60,515 nucleotides of DNA. Source: Clostridiales bacterium. GTDB lineage: Bacteria > Bacillota > Clostridia > Oscillospirales > CAG-272. Positions 8,005 through 16,547 of the stretch are shown piece after piece. The stretch spans positions 1 to 60,515 of the forward strand of contig JAJQCT010000001.1 in the NCBI GenBank assembly GCA_021202555.1, in the 5' to 3' direction. The position numbers and the translations under genes were made by a program. Below the pieces are notes generated by a model. That model was not told the DNA's origin and did no database searches. It saw only the letters and a list, made by a program, of their open reading frames with translations. How positions within the stretch are numbered: the stretch's first letter is position 1; each line of letters begins with the position of its first letter.

Positions 8005-8843
8005 GTGCGTTTGACGTTGAAGGAATGCTCCTGAAAAATTCGGAGCTTATCGAGGGGGCGCTCGACGACCTTTTGCCAAAGGGGGACGCCGCGCATTCCG
8101 TAATTTACAGGGCAATGCGATATTCCGCGCTCGGCGGCGGAAAGCGCGTCCGACCGACGCTGACGCTTGAATTTTGCCGCCTTGCAGGCGGGAAAATCGA
8201 GGCTGCAATCCCATACGCCGCGGCAATAGAATGCGTACATACATATTCGCTCATTCACGACGATTTGCCGTGCATGGATAATTCGGACGAGCGGCGCGGT
8301 CGCCCGTCATGTCATGTTGCCTACGGTGAGGCAAACGCGCTTCTGGCGGGAGACGCGCTTTTAACGTATGCGTTCTCTCTGGCGGCTGAAAATCCGTTTG
8401 CGGATGACGGGCGCAACTGCCGCGCCGTTTCCGTTATCGCGAACGCGGCGGGATTTGACGGGATGATAGGCGGTCAGGTTTGCGATTTGATTTATGAGAA
8501 AAGCGCGCCGTCGTTTGAGGATTTTATGGATATGGAGCGCGGCAAAACGGTTGAGCTTATATCGGCTGCGTGCGCGCTCGGACTTGTCGCGGCGCGCGCG
8601 GACGACGGTTTGTTTGCCGCCGCGAGAAAATACGCATACTGCATAGGGCTGTCATTTCAGATAATCGACGATATTCTCGACGGGGATGAGACAGGGAACA
8701 CGGTTCTTTCGTACATGAGCGCTGACGAGGCGGCGGCGACCGCAAGAGACCTCACCGAGGAGGCAAAAAGCACGATTTGCGCATATGACGGCGCGCGGTC
8801 GCTTATCGCCCTTGCGGACTGGCTCTGCGGTCGGAAAAAATAA
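8001..8843 (+). CDS. ispA: Polyprenyl diphosphate synthase (farnesyl-PP synthase type)
   Basis: 280 aa short-chain trans-isoprenyl diphosphate synthase that condenses isopentenyl-PP with allylic diphosphates. GGGKRVRPTL (about 46-55) binds IPP, the first aspartate-rich motif is DDLPCMDN (about 89-96, DDxxxxD bacterial type) and the second is IIDDILDGD (about 220-228). The product is probably farnesyl-PP for undecaprenyl lipid. In many Clostridia dxs follows this gene; here it does not, and tlyA comes next. Confidence 0.92.
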   Translation: MSAFDVEGMLLKNSELIEGALDDLLPKGDAAHSVIYRAMRYSALGGGKRVRPTLTLEFCRLAGGKIEAAIPYAAAIECVHTYSLIHDDLPCMDNSDERRGRPSCHVAYGEANALLAGDALLTYAFSLAAENPFADDGRNCRAVSVIANAAGFDGMIGGQVCDLIYEKSAPSFEDFMDMERGKTVELISAACALGLVAARADDGLFAAARKYAYCIGLSFQIIDDILDGDETGNTVLSYMSADEAAATARDLTEEAKSTICAYDGARSLIALADWLCGRKK

Positions 8844-8859
8844 AGATCTTGCTCTTTTC

Positions 8860-9696
8860 ATGAGACTTGATTTGTATTTGCATGAGGCGGGATACGCCGA
8901 AAGCCGTGCGTTTGCGAAATTCCTCGTGCTTGAGGGATGCGTTTTCGTAAACGGAAAGCCCGCGTCAAAGCCTTCGCTTGAGGTTGACGGCGGGTGCCGG
9001 ATTGAAATAAAAAATCAGATGCCATATGTGAGCGTCGGCGGAATGAAGCTCGACGCGGCGCTTGAAAATTTCGGAGTTTCGCCGCGCGGCACAATCGCCG
9101 CCGACATCGGCGCATCGACGGGAGGCTTCACCGACTGCCTTTTGTCGCACGGCGCCCGGCGGGTATATGCGATAGATTCGGGAACGTCCCAGCTTCACGA
9201 AAAGCTCCGCGCCGACCCGCGCGTTATATCAATGGAAAACGTGAACGCGAGGGATTTGACAGAGAGTACGCTTCCTGAAAAATGCGGATTTTTGGTGTGC
9301 GACGTGTCGTTTATCTCGCTTTCGATGATATTTCCCGCAGTAGCAAGGATTCTTTTGCCGGGGTCGGATGTGATAGCGCTTATAAAGCCGCAGTTTGAGC
9401 TTGACCGCTCGCGCGTAGGGCGTGGAGTTGTGCGCGATCCAAAGGACAGGGCAAGCGCCGTTTATTCCGTGATTTCGTCGGCAGCCGAGGCGGGATTTGA
9501 ATTTCAGAATATAATGCTCTCGCCCGTTACGGGCGGAGGTATAAACGATAAGAGGGCGGCGGGACGCGGAAACCGCGAATATCCGACGCATTTTATATAC
9601 AAAAGCAGAAAGGTCGAGACAGGCTTTTCGCTCGACGACGCGAGGAGGTTCATATCCCATGAAAACGATTCTGATATTGCCCGTCGGAATAAGTGA
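8860..9696 (+). CDS. tlyA: TlyA-family rRNA methyltransferase (16S/23S, 2'-O)
   Basis: 278 aa. An N-terminal S4 RNA-binding domain (MRLDLYLHEAGYAESRAFAK ... VNGKPASKPS, residues 1-60) is joined to an FtsJ-type SAM-dependent methyltransferase with ADIGASTGGFTDCLL (about 85-99), CDVSFISLS (about 147-155) and IKPQFEL (about 180-186). The family 2'-O-methylates cytidines in rRNA. I chose ATG 8860, the family's usual start, although no strong ribosome site precedes it; 16 bases separate it from ispA. Its end overlaps the nadK start by 38 bases. Confidence 0.9.
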   Translation: MRLDLYLHEAGYAESRAFAKFLVLEGCVFVNGKPASKPSLEVDGGCRIEIKNQMPYVSVGGMKLDAALENFGVSPRGTIAADIGASTGGFTDCLLSHGARRVYAIDSGTSQLHEKLRADPRVISMENVNARDLTESTLPEKCGFLVCDVSFISLSMIFPAVARILLPGSDVIALIKPQFELDRSRVGRGVVRDPKDRASAVYSVISSAAEAGFEFQNIMLSPVTGGGINDKRAAGRGNREYPTHFIYKSRKVETGFSLDDARRFISHENDSDIARRNK

Positions 9697-10513
9697 CGGC
9701 AATGATTCACGCCTTTTGAGTATTGTCGCGCTTTGCAGGGAGTGCGGAGCGTGCGTGATGATGGACCCGTCGCTTGCCGTTCCCGATTTGGACGGAATAA
9801 TTCTTCGCCGCGACATTACCGAGAACAAGGATGTCGATCTGATAATTTCCGTCGGCGGTGACGGCTCGATGCTTTACGCATCGCACGAGGCGGTGATTTA
9901 CGGCACACCGATGATAGGCGTAAGCACAGGTCACGTCGGTTATCTCGCGGACGTGCCGTCGAACGGCATTGAAATTCTGAGGGATGTTATAACCGGAGAT
10001 TTTGAAACCGAGGACAGAATGATGCTGTCGGGCGAAATAACGCTTGACGGCGAGGTGATACACAGGTCAAGTCCCGCGCTCAATGATATTGTAATCGCGA
10101 AAACCGACGGTTCGGGGACGGCGCCGATTGAGCTTTACTGTCACGGGAGCGACGCCGGCAAATTTGACGCCGACGGCGTGATATTTGCCACACCCACCGG
10201 CTCCACCGCTTATTCGATGGCTGCGGGAGGACCTCTTGTGGACCCGCTTATGCAGTGTATGATAGTGACGCCCATATGCCCTCATTCTGTGATGTCGCCG
10301 CCTGCCGTATATTCAGCCGACAGCGTGATAACATTCAGGGCAGGCACATGGCGCGCGTCGTCGCTTGAGCTTATAACGGACGGCAAGGGCGGCGTCCCGA
10401 TACCGACGGGAGCGCTTGTCACAATACATAAAAGCGATTGTGTAACAAAATTCGTAAAGGTGAGCGACAAGGGCTTCACGGGCGTATTCAGAAGCAAAAT
10501 GAACGGGAGGTAA
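9659..10513 (+). CDS. nadK: NAD kinase
   Basis: 284 aa enzyme making NADP from NAD with ATP. The signature ISVGGDGSMLYASHE (about 62-76) holds the GGDG loop and its Asp. The motif GVSTGHVGYLADV (near 87-99) and ATPTGSTAYSMAAGGP (near 177-192) are the NAD-binding segments. AGGAGG at 9643-9648 fixes the ATG at 9659 inside the 3' end of tlyA. Length is normal. Confidence 0.95.
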   Translation: MKTILILPVGISDGNDSRLLSIVALCRECGACVMMDPSLAVPDLDGIILRRDITENKDVDLIISVGGDGSMLYASHEAVIYGTPMIGVSTGHVGYLADVPSNGIEILRDVITGDFETEDRMMLSGEITLDGEVIHRSSPALNDIVIAKTDGSGTAPIELYCHGSDAGKFDADGVIFATPTGSTAYSMAAGGPLVDPLMQCMIVTPICPHSVMSPPAVYSADSVITFRAGTWRASSLELITDGKGGVPIPTGALVTIHKSDCVTKFVKVSDKGFTGVFRSKMNGR

Positions 10514-10553
10514 ATGCCTGAAATATAAAGCTTTCGGGGCATAGGATATAAAC

Positions 10554-11039
10554 ATGGGAATTGACACCGTGCAGAAAAACAAGCGTCAGGAAAAGATACT
10601 CGAGCTTTTGTCACAGTATGATATAGAAACACAGGATGAGCTGATAGAAAAGCTTAATCTCGAGGGATTTTCGGTCACGCAGGCGACGGTTTCGCGCGAC
10701 ATCCGCGAAATGCAGGTCATAAAGGTTTCCGACAGCAAAGGAAAATACAAATATGCGCCGCCGTCGGCTGTTTTGCAGCGTGAAAACGGCGAATCATCGA
10801 ATTTTGCGGAAAAGCTCGGCAAATCGCTTGCCGATTCAGTCATAAGCGCGGAGTGCGCCGAAAATATTGTTGTGATAAAAACGTCTCCGGGACTGGCGCC
10901 GGCTGTGGCGACGGGAATTGATACATTGTCTGCCGATTCGATTCTGGGGTGCGTCGCGGGCGACGACTGCATAATTGCCGTCGCGAGAAATGCGGAATAT
11001 GCCGCCGAAATCTGCGCCGACATCATGAAAATCCTGTGA
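10554..11039 (+). CDS. argR: Arginine repressor ArgR/AhrC
   Basis: 161 aa. A winged-helix DNA-binding domain (KNKRQEKILELLSQYDIETQDELIEKL ... VTQATVSRDIREM, residues 8-55) is followed by a C-terminal arginine-binding hexamerisation domain containing VVIKTSPGLAPAVATGID and ILGCVAGDDCIIAVARN, the GDDT-like loop. It represses arginine synthesis and activates catabolism when arginine is present. The place between nadK and recN is the usual Firmicutes one; no arginine genes are nearby. Confidence 0.95.
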   Translation: MGIDTVQKNKRQEKILELLSQYDIETQDELIEKLNLEGFSVTQATVSRDIREMQVIKVSDSKGKYKYAPPSAVLQRENGESSNFAEKLGKSLADSVISAECAENIVVIKTSPGLAPAVATGIDTLSADSILGCVAGDDCIIAVARNAEYAAEICADIMKIL

Positions 11040-11075
11040 TGGGAGAAAATCTTTTTAGCGCTTTGAGGACTTGCC

Positions 11076-12758
11076 ATGCTTGAGTCGATAAGAGTTGAGA
11101 ATATCGCCGTTATAAAGTCGCTTGAAATTGAGTTCGGCGGCGGTTTTACCGTGTTTACGGGCGAAACCGGCGCGGGAAAATCAATAATAATCGATTCGAT
11201 AATGCTCACGCTCGGCGCAAAAGCACAGCCGCAGCTCATAAGAACGGGCGAGAGTACGGCGTCCGTCACGGCTCTTTTCAGGGACATAGGAAGCAGCGCG
11301 AAAAAGGCGCTCGCAGAGCTTGGAATTGACGCGGAGGACGGTGAGGTGACGATTTCACGTACCATGCACGCCGACGGCAAATCGAGCGCGAAAATTAACG
11401 GGAAGAGCGTTTCGCTTGCGAATCTGCGGCGCGCCGCGTCTCCCCTCATCTCCGTGAACGGTCAGAGCGAAAGCCTCTCGCTGCGCACACCCGCATCCCA
11501 GCTTGACCTTCTCGATTCCTACGCGGGATGCGAGGCGGAATTTGCCGATTATCAAGCCGCTTACGGAGACTATGTAGACGCAAGAGCGAAGCTCGACGAG
11601 GCGGAAAAGCTTTCAAGGGAGGGAGCGCTCGCGTCAGATCTTTTGTCGTATCAGATAAAGGAAATTGACGCGGCAAAGCTTACTGACGGCGAGGAGGAGG
11701 AGCTTACGATGGAGCTTGCGCGAATCAAATCGCGCGAAAAGACAGCGAAGCTCGCGAATTTTGTCTACCGCGCAGCATACGGCAACGAAAAAGGCGCGTC
11801 TGCGGCTTATCTTTCGGAAAGAGCGGCGTCGGTGATGGATCAGCTACGTGAATTTTCACCTGACGCGGGAGAGGACGCGGAGAAGCTTCGCTCAATTGCA
11901 ATCGAGCTTGAGGACATTGCGCGCAGAACCTACGACAAATTCGAGCTTGGCGGCGGTGCCGTCGACGACGACCCCGAGGCAAGGCTTGAGGAAATCGAGG
12001 ACAGGCTCGATATAATCCGCAGGCTGAAGCGCAAATACGGCGGCAGCATCGAAAAAATACTCAGGCATCGGGATGAGGCAGCCGAAAAGCTCGATTTAAT
12101 CGAAAATAACGAAAGCCGCACCGAGGAGCTGAAGGCAATTTTTGAAGCGGCAGAGAAAAAGGCCTGCGTATCAGCCGAGGTTTTATCCGAAAAAAGGCGA
12201 AATGCCGCTGATGAAATGTCGCGGCGAGTATGCGAGGTGCTTTTCGGGCTTGATATGCCGAAGGTGACATTCAGCGTTCGATTTGAAAAAACGGAGCTTT
12301 CCCCGACGGGAAACGAGAGCGCGGAATTTTATATATCCGCCAACGCGGGCGAGGACGAGCGTCCGCTTGCGCTTGCGGCGAGCGGCGGCGAGCTTTCGCG
12401 CGTCATGCTCGCGATAAAATCGGTCGTGACCTCCCGCGAGGGCGAGGACACGATAATATACGACGAAATCGACACGGGAGTGTCGGGGGCGACGTCGGGC
12501 AAAATCGGGCGCAGGCTTAAAGCGAGCGCCGAGACGACGCAGATAATTTGCGTGACGCATTCGGCTCAGATTGCGGCGCTTTCAAATACGCATTATCTGG
12601 TAAAAAAATCCGTTGAAAACGGCAGAACCGAAACGACCGTCAGGGCGCTTTCGGGAGAGGAAAGAGTAGATGAGATTGCGAGAATAATCGGCGGGATAAA
12701 CGTGACGGCGACGCAGAGAAAAGCGGCGCTTGAGCTTATCGCCGAGGGCGGTCTTTAA
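11076..12758 (+). CDS. recN: DNA repair protein RecN
   Basis: 560 aa SMC-like ATPase that acts early at double-strand breaks. Walker A is FTGETGAGKSIIID (about 28-41), followed by the Q-loop region SVNGQSESLSLRTP, long coiled-coil arms (about 150-340), the signature LAASGGELSRVMLAIK (about 430-445) and Walker B TIIYDEIDTGVSGATSGKIG (about 457-476), then the His switch CVTHSAQIAA. GAGGA lies eight bases before the ATG. It belongs to the same run as argR. Confidence 0.96.
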   Translation: MLESIRVENIAVIKSLEIEFGGGFTVFTGETGAGKSIIIDSIMLTLGAKAQPQLIRTGESTASVTALFRDIGSSAKKALAELGIDAEDGEVTISRTMHADGKSSAKINGKSVSLANLRRAASPLISVNGQSESLSLRTPASQLDLLDSYAGCEAEFADYQAAYGDYVDARAKLDEAEKLSREGALASDLLSYQIKEIDAAKLTDGEEEELTMELARIKSREKTAKLANFVYRAAYGNEKGASAAYLSERAASVMDQLREFSPDAGEDAEKLRSIAIELEDIARRTYDKFELGGGAVDDDPEARLEEIEDRLDIIRRLKRKYGGSIEKILRHRDEAAEKLDLIENNESRTEELKAIFEAAEKKACVSAEVLSEKRRNAADEMSRRVCEVLFGLDMPKVTFSVRFEKTELSPTGNESAEFYISANAGEDERPLALAASGGELSRVMLAIKSVVTSREGEDTIIYDEIDTGVSGATSGKIGRRLKASAETTQIICVTHSAQIAALSNTHYLVKKSVENGRTETTVRALSGEERVDEIARIIGGINVTATQRKAALELIAEGGL

Positions 12759-12792
12759 ATAAAAAAATCATGGCTTTGTATCGGAGGACATT

Positions 12793-14016
12793 ATGAAGAT
12801 TTACGAGGAACTCAGGGCGCGCGGGCTTATCGCGCAGGTTACGGATGAGGATAAAATACGCGAGCTTATAAACAGCGGCGGCGCGACCTTTTATATTGGC
12901 TTTGACTGCACAGCCGACAGCCTGACCGCAGGTCATTTTATGGCGCTTTCTCTCATGAAGCGGCTTCAGGATGCGGGAAACCGCCCGATAGCTCTTATCG
13001 GAGGGGGAACGACGATGATAGGCGACCCGTCGGGAAGGACGGATATGAGGCGTATGCTCACAAAAGAGGATATTGACCATAACGCCGAGTGCTTCCGCCG
13101 CCAGATGGAGAAATTCATCGAATTCGGCGAGGGCAAGGCTATGATGCTCAACAACGCCGATTGGCTGCTTGACCTCAACTACGTTGAGCTTCTGCGTGAG
13201 GTGGGCGCTTGCTTTTCTGTTAACAATATGCTGCGCGCCGACTGCTATCGCCAGAGAATGGAGCGCGGGCTGAGCTTCCTTGAGTTCAACTACATGATAA
13301 TGCAGTCCTACGACTTTTACCATATGTACAAAAATTACGGCTGCAATATGCAGTTTGGCGGTAACGACCAGTGGAGCAATATGCTTGGCGGCACGGAGCT
13401 TATACGCAAAAAGCTCGGAGAGGACGCTTTCGCGATGACAATCGAGCTTCTGACTGATTCGCACGGCAACAAAATGGGAAAGACGGCGGGCAACGCCGTA
13501 TGGCTCGATGCCGACAAAACATCTCCGTTTGATTTCTTCCAGTATTGGCGCAACGTAGACGACGCTGACGTTATAAAATGCATGAAAATGCTCACGTTCA
13601 TGCCGCTTGAGGAAATCGCGGAATATGAAGGGCTTGAAGGCTCGTCTCTCAATGCGGCGAAGGAAAAGCTTGCGTATGAGCTGACGCTTCTCGTTCACGG
13701 AAGGGATGAGGCGGAGCGCGCTCTCGACGCGGCAAAGAGCGTATTCGGCGGCGCGGGAGCGGCAGAAAATATGCCCTCGACCGAGCTTTCCGACGAGGAT
13801 TTTACCGATGGGGAAATCGGACTGCTCGACCTTCTCATAAAAACGAAGCTTGCGCCCTCCAGACGAGAGGGAAGAACTCTTGTCACGCAGGGGGGAATAC
13901 TCATTGACGGCGAGCGCGTGACCGATTCCGCACTCACGGTTGAAAAGGAGCGTTTCGCGGACGGCGTAATCATCAAAAAGGGAAAGAAAACATATCATAA
14001 AGTTAAGCTGAAATGA
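12793..14016 (+). CDS. tyrS: Tyrosyl-tRNA synthetase
   Basis: 407 aa class I synthetase charging tRNA-Tyr. Signatures seen: YIGFDCTADSLTAGHF (about 35-50) with the HIGH-like AGHF, GDPSGRTDMR, FNYMIMQSYDF, and KMSKS-type HGNKMGKTAGNAVWLD (near 229-244). A C-terminal S4 domain (APSRREGRTLVTQGGILIDGERV) completes it. CGGAGG lies just before the ATG. No T-box leader fits the 34-bp gap after recN. It overlaps the next gene by four bases. Confidence 0.96.
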   Translation: MKIYEELRARGLIAQVTDEDKIRELINSGGATFYIGFDCTADSLTAGHFMALSLMKRLQDAGNRPIALIGGGTTMIGDPSGRTDMRRMLTKEDIDHNAECFRRQMEKFIEFGEGKAMMLNNADWLLDLNYVELLREVGACFSVNNMLRADCYRQRMERGLSFLEFNYMIMQSYDFYHMYKNYGCNMQFGGNDQWSNMLGGTELIRKKLGEDAFAMTIELLTDSHGNKMGKTAGNAVWLDADKTSPFDFFQYWRNVDDADVIKCMKMLTFMPLEEIAEYEGLEGSSLNAAKEKLAYELTLLVHGRDEAERALDAAKSVFGGAGAAENMPSTELSDEDFTDGEIGLLDLLIKTKLAPSRREGRTLVTQGGILIDGERVTDSALTVEKERFADGVIIKKGKKTYHKVKLK

Positions 14017-14741
14017 GGCGCTACGACACACTTCTTCTCGACGCTGACGGAACGCTTTTCGATTTTAATCTCTCCGAGAAAACTGCGCTTAAAGCTGTGC
14101 TTTCGCAAAAGGGAATCGAGTGCGGCGACAATGTCATTTCCGCTTATCACAAAATAAATGCGGAGCAGTGGCGGCGGCTCGAGCGCGGGGAGACAACGCG
14201 CGAAAAGCTCAGAGTTGACAGATTTTTGCGGCTGATTGAGTATCTGCGGGGCGAGGGGATGCCAAATGACATCGAGGCTGAAATTCTTGCCGGCGAATAC
14301 GAGGATGAGCTTGCGCGCCAAGGTTTTCTTTTTGACGGTGCGCTTGACGTGTGCTGCGGACTTTCAAGGCAATGCGGGCTTTACATCGTCACAAACGGCT
14401 TGACGAATGTGCAGCGTGGGAGATTTTCGCATTCACCGATAATGCACTATGTGAATAAGCTCTATATTTCCGAGGAAATCGGCGCGGTGAAGCCCGATCC
14501 CGCATTCTTTTTTGCGGTGCTTGAAGATATAGGGATAAATGACGAAGTGTCAAAATCCCGCACGCTCGTCGTGGGGGATTCGCCGAGCAGCGATATTGCG
14601 GGCGGCATGAACTCGGGACTTGACACCTGTCTTTACGATCCCGACAATTCGTTTGCAGATGTTTGCACACCCGAGCCGACATATAAAATAAATTCGCTTG
14701 ATGAGCTGTTCCGCATTGTAGGAACTTCCGCTGATGCGTAA
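14013..14741 (+). CDS. HAD hydrolase, YjjG-type nucleotidase
   Basis: 242 aa HAD-superfamily phosphatase closest in pattern to YjjG/YfnB nucleotidases that clear odd pyrimidine nucleotides. Motif I is LLLDADGTLFDF (about 7-18), motif II IVTNGLTNVQRGRF (near 127-140), the motif III Lys lies in GAVKPDPAFFFAVL, and motif IV is VVGDSPSSDIAGG (near 187-199). A helical cap lies between motifs I and II. The true substrate is not shown by sequence. Start overlaps tyrS (ATGA). Confidence 0.85.
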   Translation: MRRYDTLLLDADGTLFDFNLSEKTALKAVLSQKGIECGDNVISAYHKINAEQWRRLERGETTREKLRVDRFLRLIEYLRGEGMPNDIEAEILAGEYEDELARQGFLFDGALDVCCGLSRQCGLYIVTNGLTNVQRGRFSHSPIMHYVNKLYISEEIGAVKPDPAFFFAVLEDIGINDEVSKSRTLVVGDSPSSDIAGGMNSGLDTCLYDPDNSFADVCTPEPTYKINSLDELFRIVGTSADA

Positions 14742-14767
14742 GTTCCGCTGGGGCGGAATATGGAGGA

Positions 14768-15685
14768 ATGATGAAAAAAGAGCAGCGTGAGATAATTGAA
14801 AACCTTAATCTTGACCCCGAGCTTTACGACATATCATATGATGTTCCCGCGTCGAAGCTCGACACATTCTGCATTGGAGGGGTGGTCGGCGCGGTCGTTT
14901 ATCCGAAGAGCGTCGACGCGCTCGTCCGTTTGCTGCGAATGCTTCTGACGTGCGATGTGAAGCACGCAGTGATCGGTCGAGGCTCGAATATTCTTGTCGC
15001 CGACGACGGCTACGACGGCATATTCGTCATGACGGGGCAGCTCAAAAAAATAAAAATCGACGGCTCGACGCTCACAGCCGAATGCGGCGCGCCGATAACG
15101 CAGTGCGCTCTTCTTGCAAAGGACGCTGGACTTTCGGGGCTTGAATTTGCATATGGAATACCGGGAAGCGTCGGCGGCGCCGTATACATGAACGCGGGCG
15201 CTTACGGCGGCGAGATAAAGGACATATTTTCGGAGTGCCTGCTTTACGATGCGCGGACGGATGAAACTATCACGCGGGGGTGCGATTTGATGGACTTTTC
15301 GTACCGCGAAAGCGCGCTGAAGCATGATAAGCTTATTTTGCTTTCGGCAAGCTTCACGCTTGCGAGCGACGACCCCGAGAGGATAATACAGCGCATGACG
15401 GAGAATATGAATGCACGCCGCGAAAAGCAGCCGCTTGAATATCCGAGCGCGGGCAGCGTATTCAAAAGATGTGCGGGATATTATACGGCGAAGCTCATCG
15501 ACGAGGCGGGGCTCAAGGGATGCAGAATCGGAGGCGCCGAGGTTTCGGAAAAGCACGCGGGATTCATCGTAAACCGGGGCGGCGCGACGGCAAACGATGT
15601 GCTTTATCTTATAAAGCTTATAACGAACAGAATTTACGAGCTTCACGGAATCACCCTTGAGCGCGAAATCATATATCTTGATTGA
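14768..15685 (+). CDS. murB: UDP-N-acetylenolpyruvoylglucosamine reductase
   Basis: 305 aa FAD enzyme that reduces UDP-GlcNAc-enolpyruvate to UDP-MurNAc, the second committed step of peptidoglycan synthesis. FAD-binding motifs VIGRGSNILVADDGYDG (near 73-89) and GIPGSVGGAVYMNAGAYGGE (near 134-153) are clear. YRES, PSAGSVFKR with the active-site Ser, EKHAGFIVN and the last Glu in EREIIYLD are present. GGAGG (14762-14766) lies only one base before the ATG at 14768, so the second ATG at 14771 may be the true start. whiA follows directly. Confidence 0.95.
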   Translation: MMKKEQREIIENLNLDPELYDISYDVPASKLDTFCIGGVVGAVVYPKSVDALVRLLRMLLTCDVKHAVIGRGSNILVADDGYDGIFVMTGQLKKIKIDGSTLTAECGAPITQCALLAKDAGLSGLEFAYGIPGSVGGAVYMNAGAYGGEIKDIFSECLLYDARTDETITRGCDLMDFSYRESALKHDKLILLSASFTLASDDPERIIQRMTENMNARREKQPLEYPSAGSVFKRCAGYYTAKLIDEAGLKGCRIGGAEVSEKHAGFIVNRGGATANDVLYLIKLITNRIYELHGITLEREIIYLD

Positions 15686-15687
15686 AA

Positions 15688-16527
15688 ATGGCGGGGGAGC
15701 TTTCATATTCCGCGCGTGTCAAGGATGAGATATACGCTTTTCGCGTGAAAAACACCTGCTGTCGGAAAAATCTTCTTCGCGCGATGCTTTTTACGATGAA
15801 GGAGACGCCGGATCCGAGGCTTTCGAGAGCCGCGGCGTACAGGGACGAGCTTATGCGCGCCGTATATCCTGAAATTCCGCGCTTTTCATATCCCTGCGGC
15901 GACGTAATCGGCGAGGCGGACGATACTAAATTCATTAAATGCGCGGGGTGCCGCGGAATGCTTCTTCGGGGTATGTTTCTCTCATGCGGAAGTCTTTCCG
16001 ACCCGCGAAAGAAAAATTATAACCTTGATTTTACCTTTTCCGAATCAAAGCTTGCGGAAAACGGAAAAAAGATTTTATCGCTCTGTGGGATTAGATTCGG
16101 CGAGAGGCGCAGGCGCGGCTCGTATGTGCTGTATATTAAATCGAGCGAGAAAATAGCCGATTTTTTTGCCGCGGCGGGCTGCAACGATGTGGTTTACGAT
16201 ATAACGGACGAAAGAATGCTTTCAGATGTCGCCGAGGCGCAGATAAGAACGACCAACATTGAGGTTTCAAATATGGCAAAGAGCGCGGACGCCTCAAAAA
16301 AAGCCTGTGAGGCTATACGCTATCTTGTTGATTCGGGACACATATCGGAGCTTGATGAAAAGCTTGAGGCAACTGCAAAGCAAAGGCTGCTTTATCCCGA
16401 GCTTTCGCTCTCGCAGCTTGCGGCGATTTCAGACGAGCCGATAACGCGCTCGGCTGTAAGCGCGAGGCTTTCGCGGATTATGCGCTATGCCGAAAAGCTT
16501 CGCCGAGGGGACGATAAAAACGATTAA
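15688..16527 (+). CDS. whiA: DNA-binding protein WhiA
   Basis: 279 aa. WhiA pairs a degenerate LAGLIDADG homing-endonuclease fold (residues about 90-190) with a C-terminal helix-turn-helix (LSLSQLAAISDEPITRSAVSARLSRI, near 240-265). In Firmicutes it affects division and chromosome segregation. The usual partners rapZ and yvcK are not between murB and whiA here. The ATG at 15688 is chosen; a TTG at 15682 overlapping the murB stop is also in frame. Confidence 0.92.
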   Translation: MAGELSYSARVKDEIYAFRVKNTCCRKNLLRAMLFTMKETPDPRLSRAAAYRDELMRAVYPEIPRFSYPCGDVIGEADDTKFIKCAGCRGMLLRGMFLSCGSLSDPRKKNYNLDFTFSESKLAENGKKILSLCGIRFGERRRRGSYVLYIKSSEKIADFFAAAGCNDVVYDITDERMLSDVAEAQIRTTNIEVSNMAKSADASKKACEAIRYLVDSGHISELDEKLEATAKQRLLYPELSLSQLAAISDEPITRSAVSARLSRIMRYAEKLRRGDDKND

Positions 16528-16547
16528 AACGAAAGGAGCGCGGTGAC

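Noticed and set aside
7857-8258. 133-codon minus-strand frame across xseB and ispA
   Set aside because: Antisense shadow; both plus-strand genes have clear motifs and ribosome sites.
12759-12792. T-box leader before tyrS
   Set aside because: The gap is 34 bases, too short for a T-box; likewise the 18 bases before glyQS.
12736-14031. 431-codon open frame on the minus strand
   Set aside because: It lies fully opposite tyrS, which has all synthetase motifs; the translation shows no family features.
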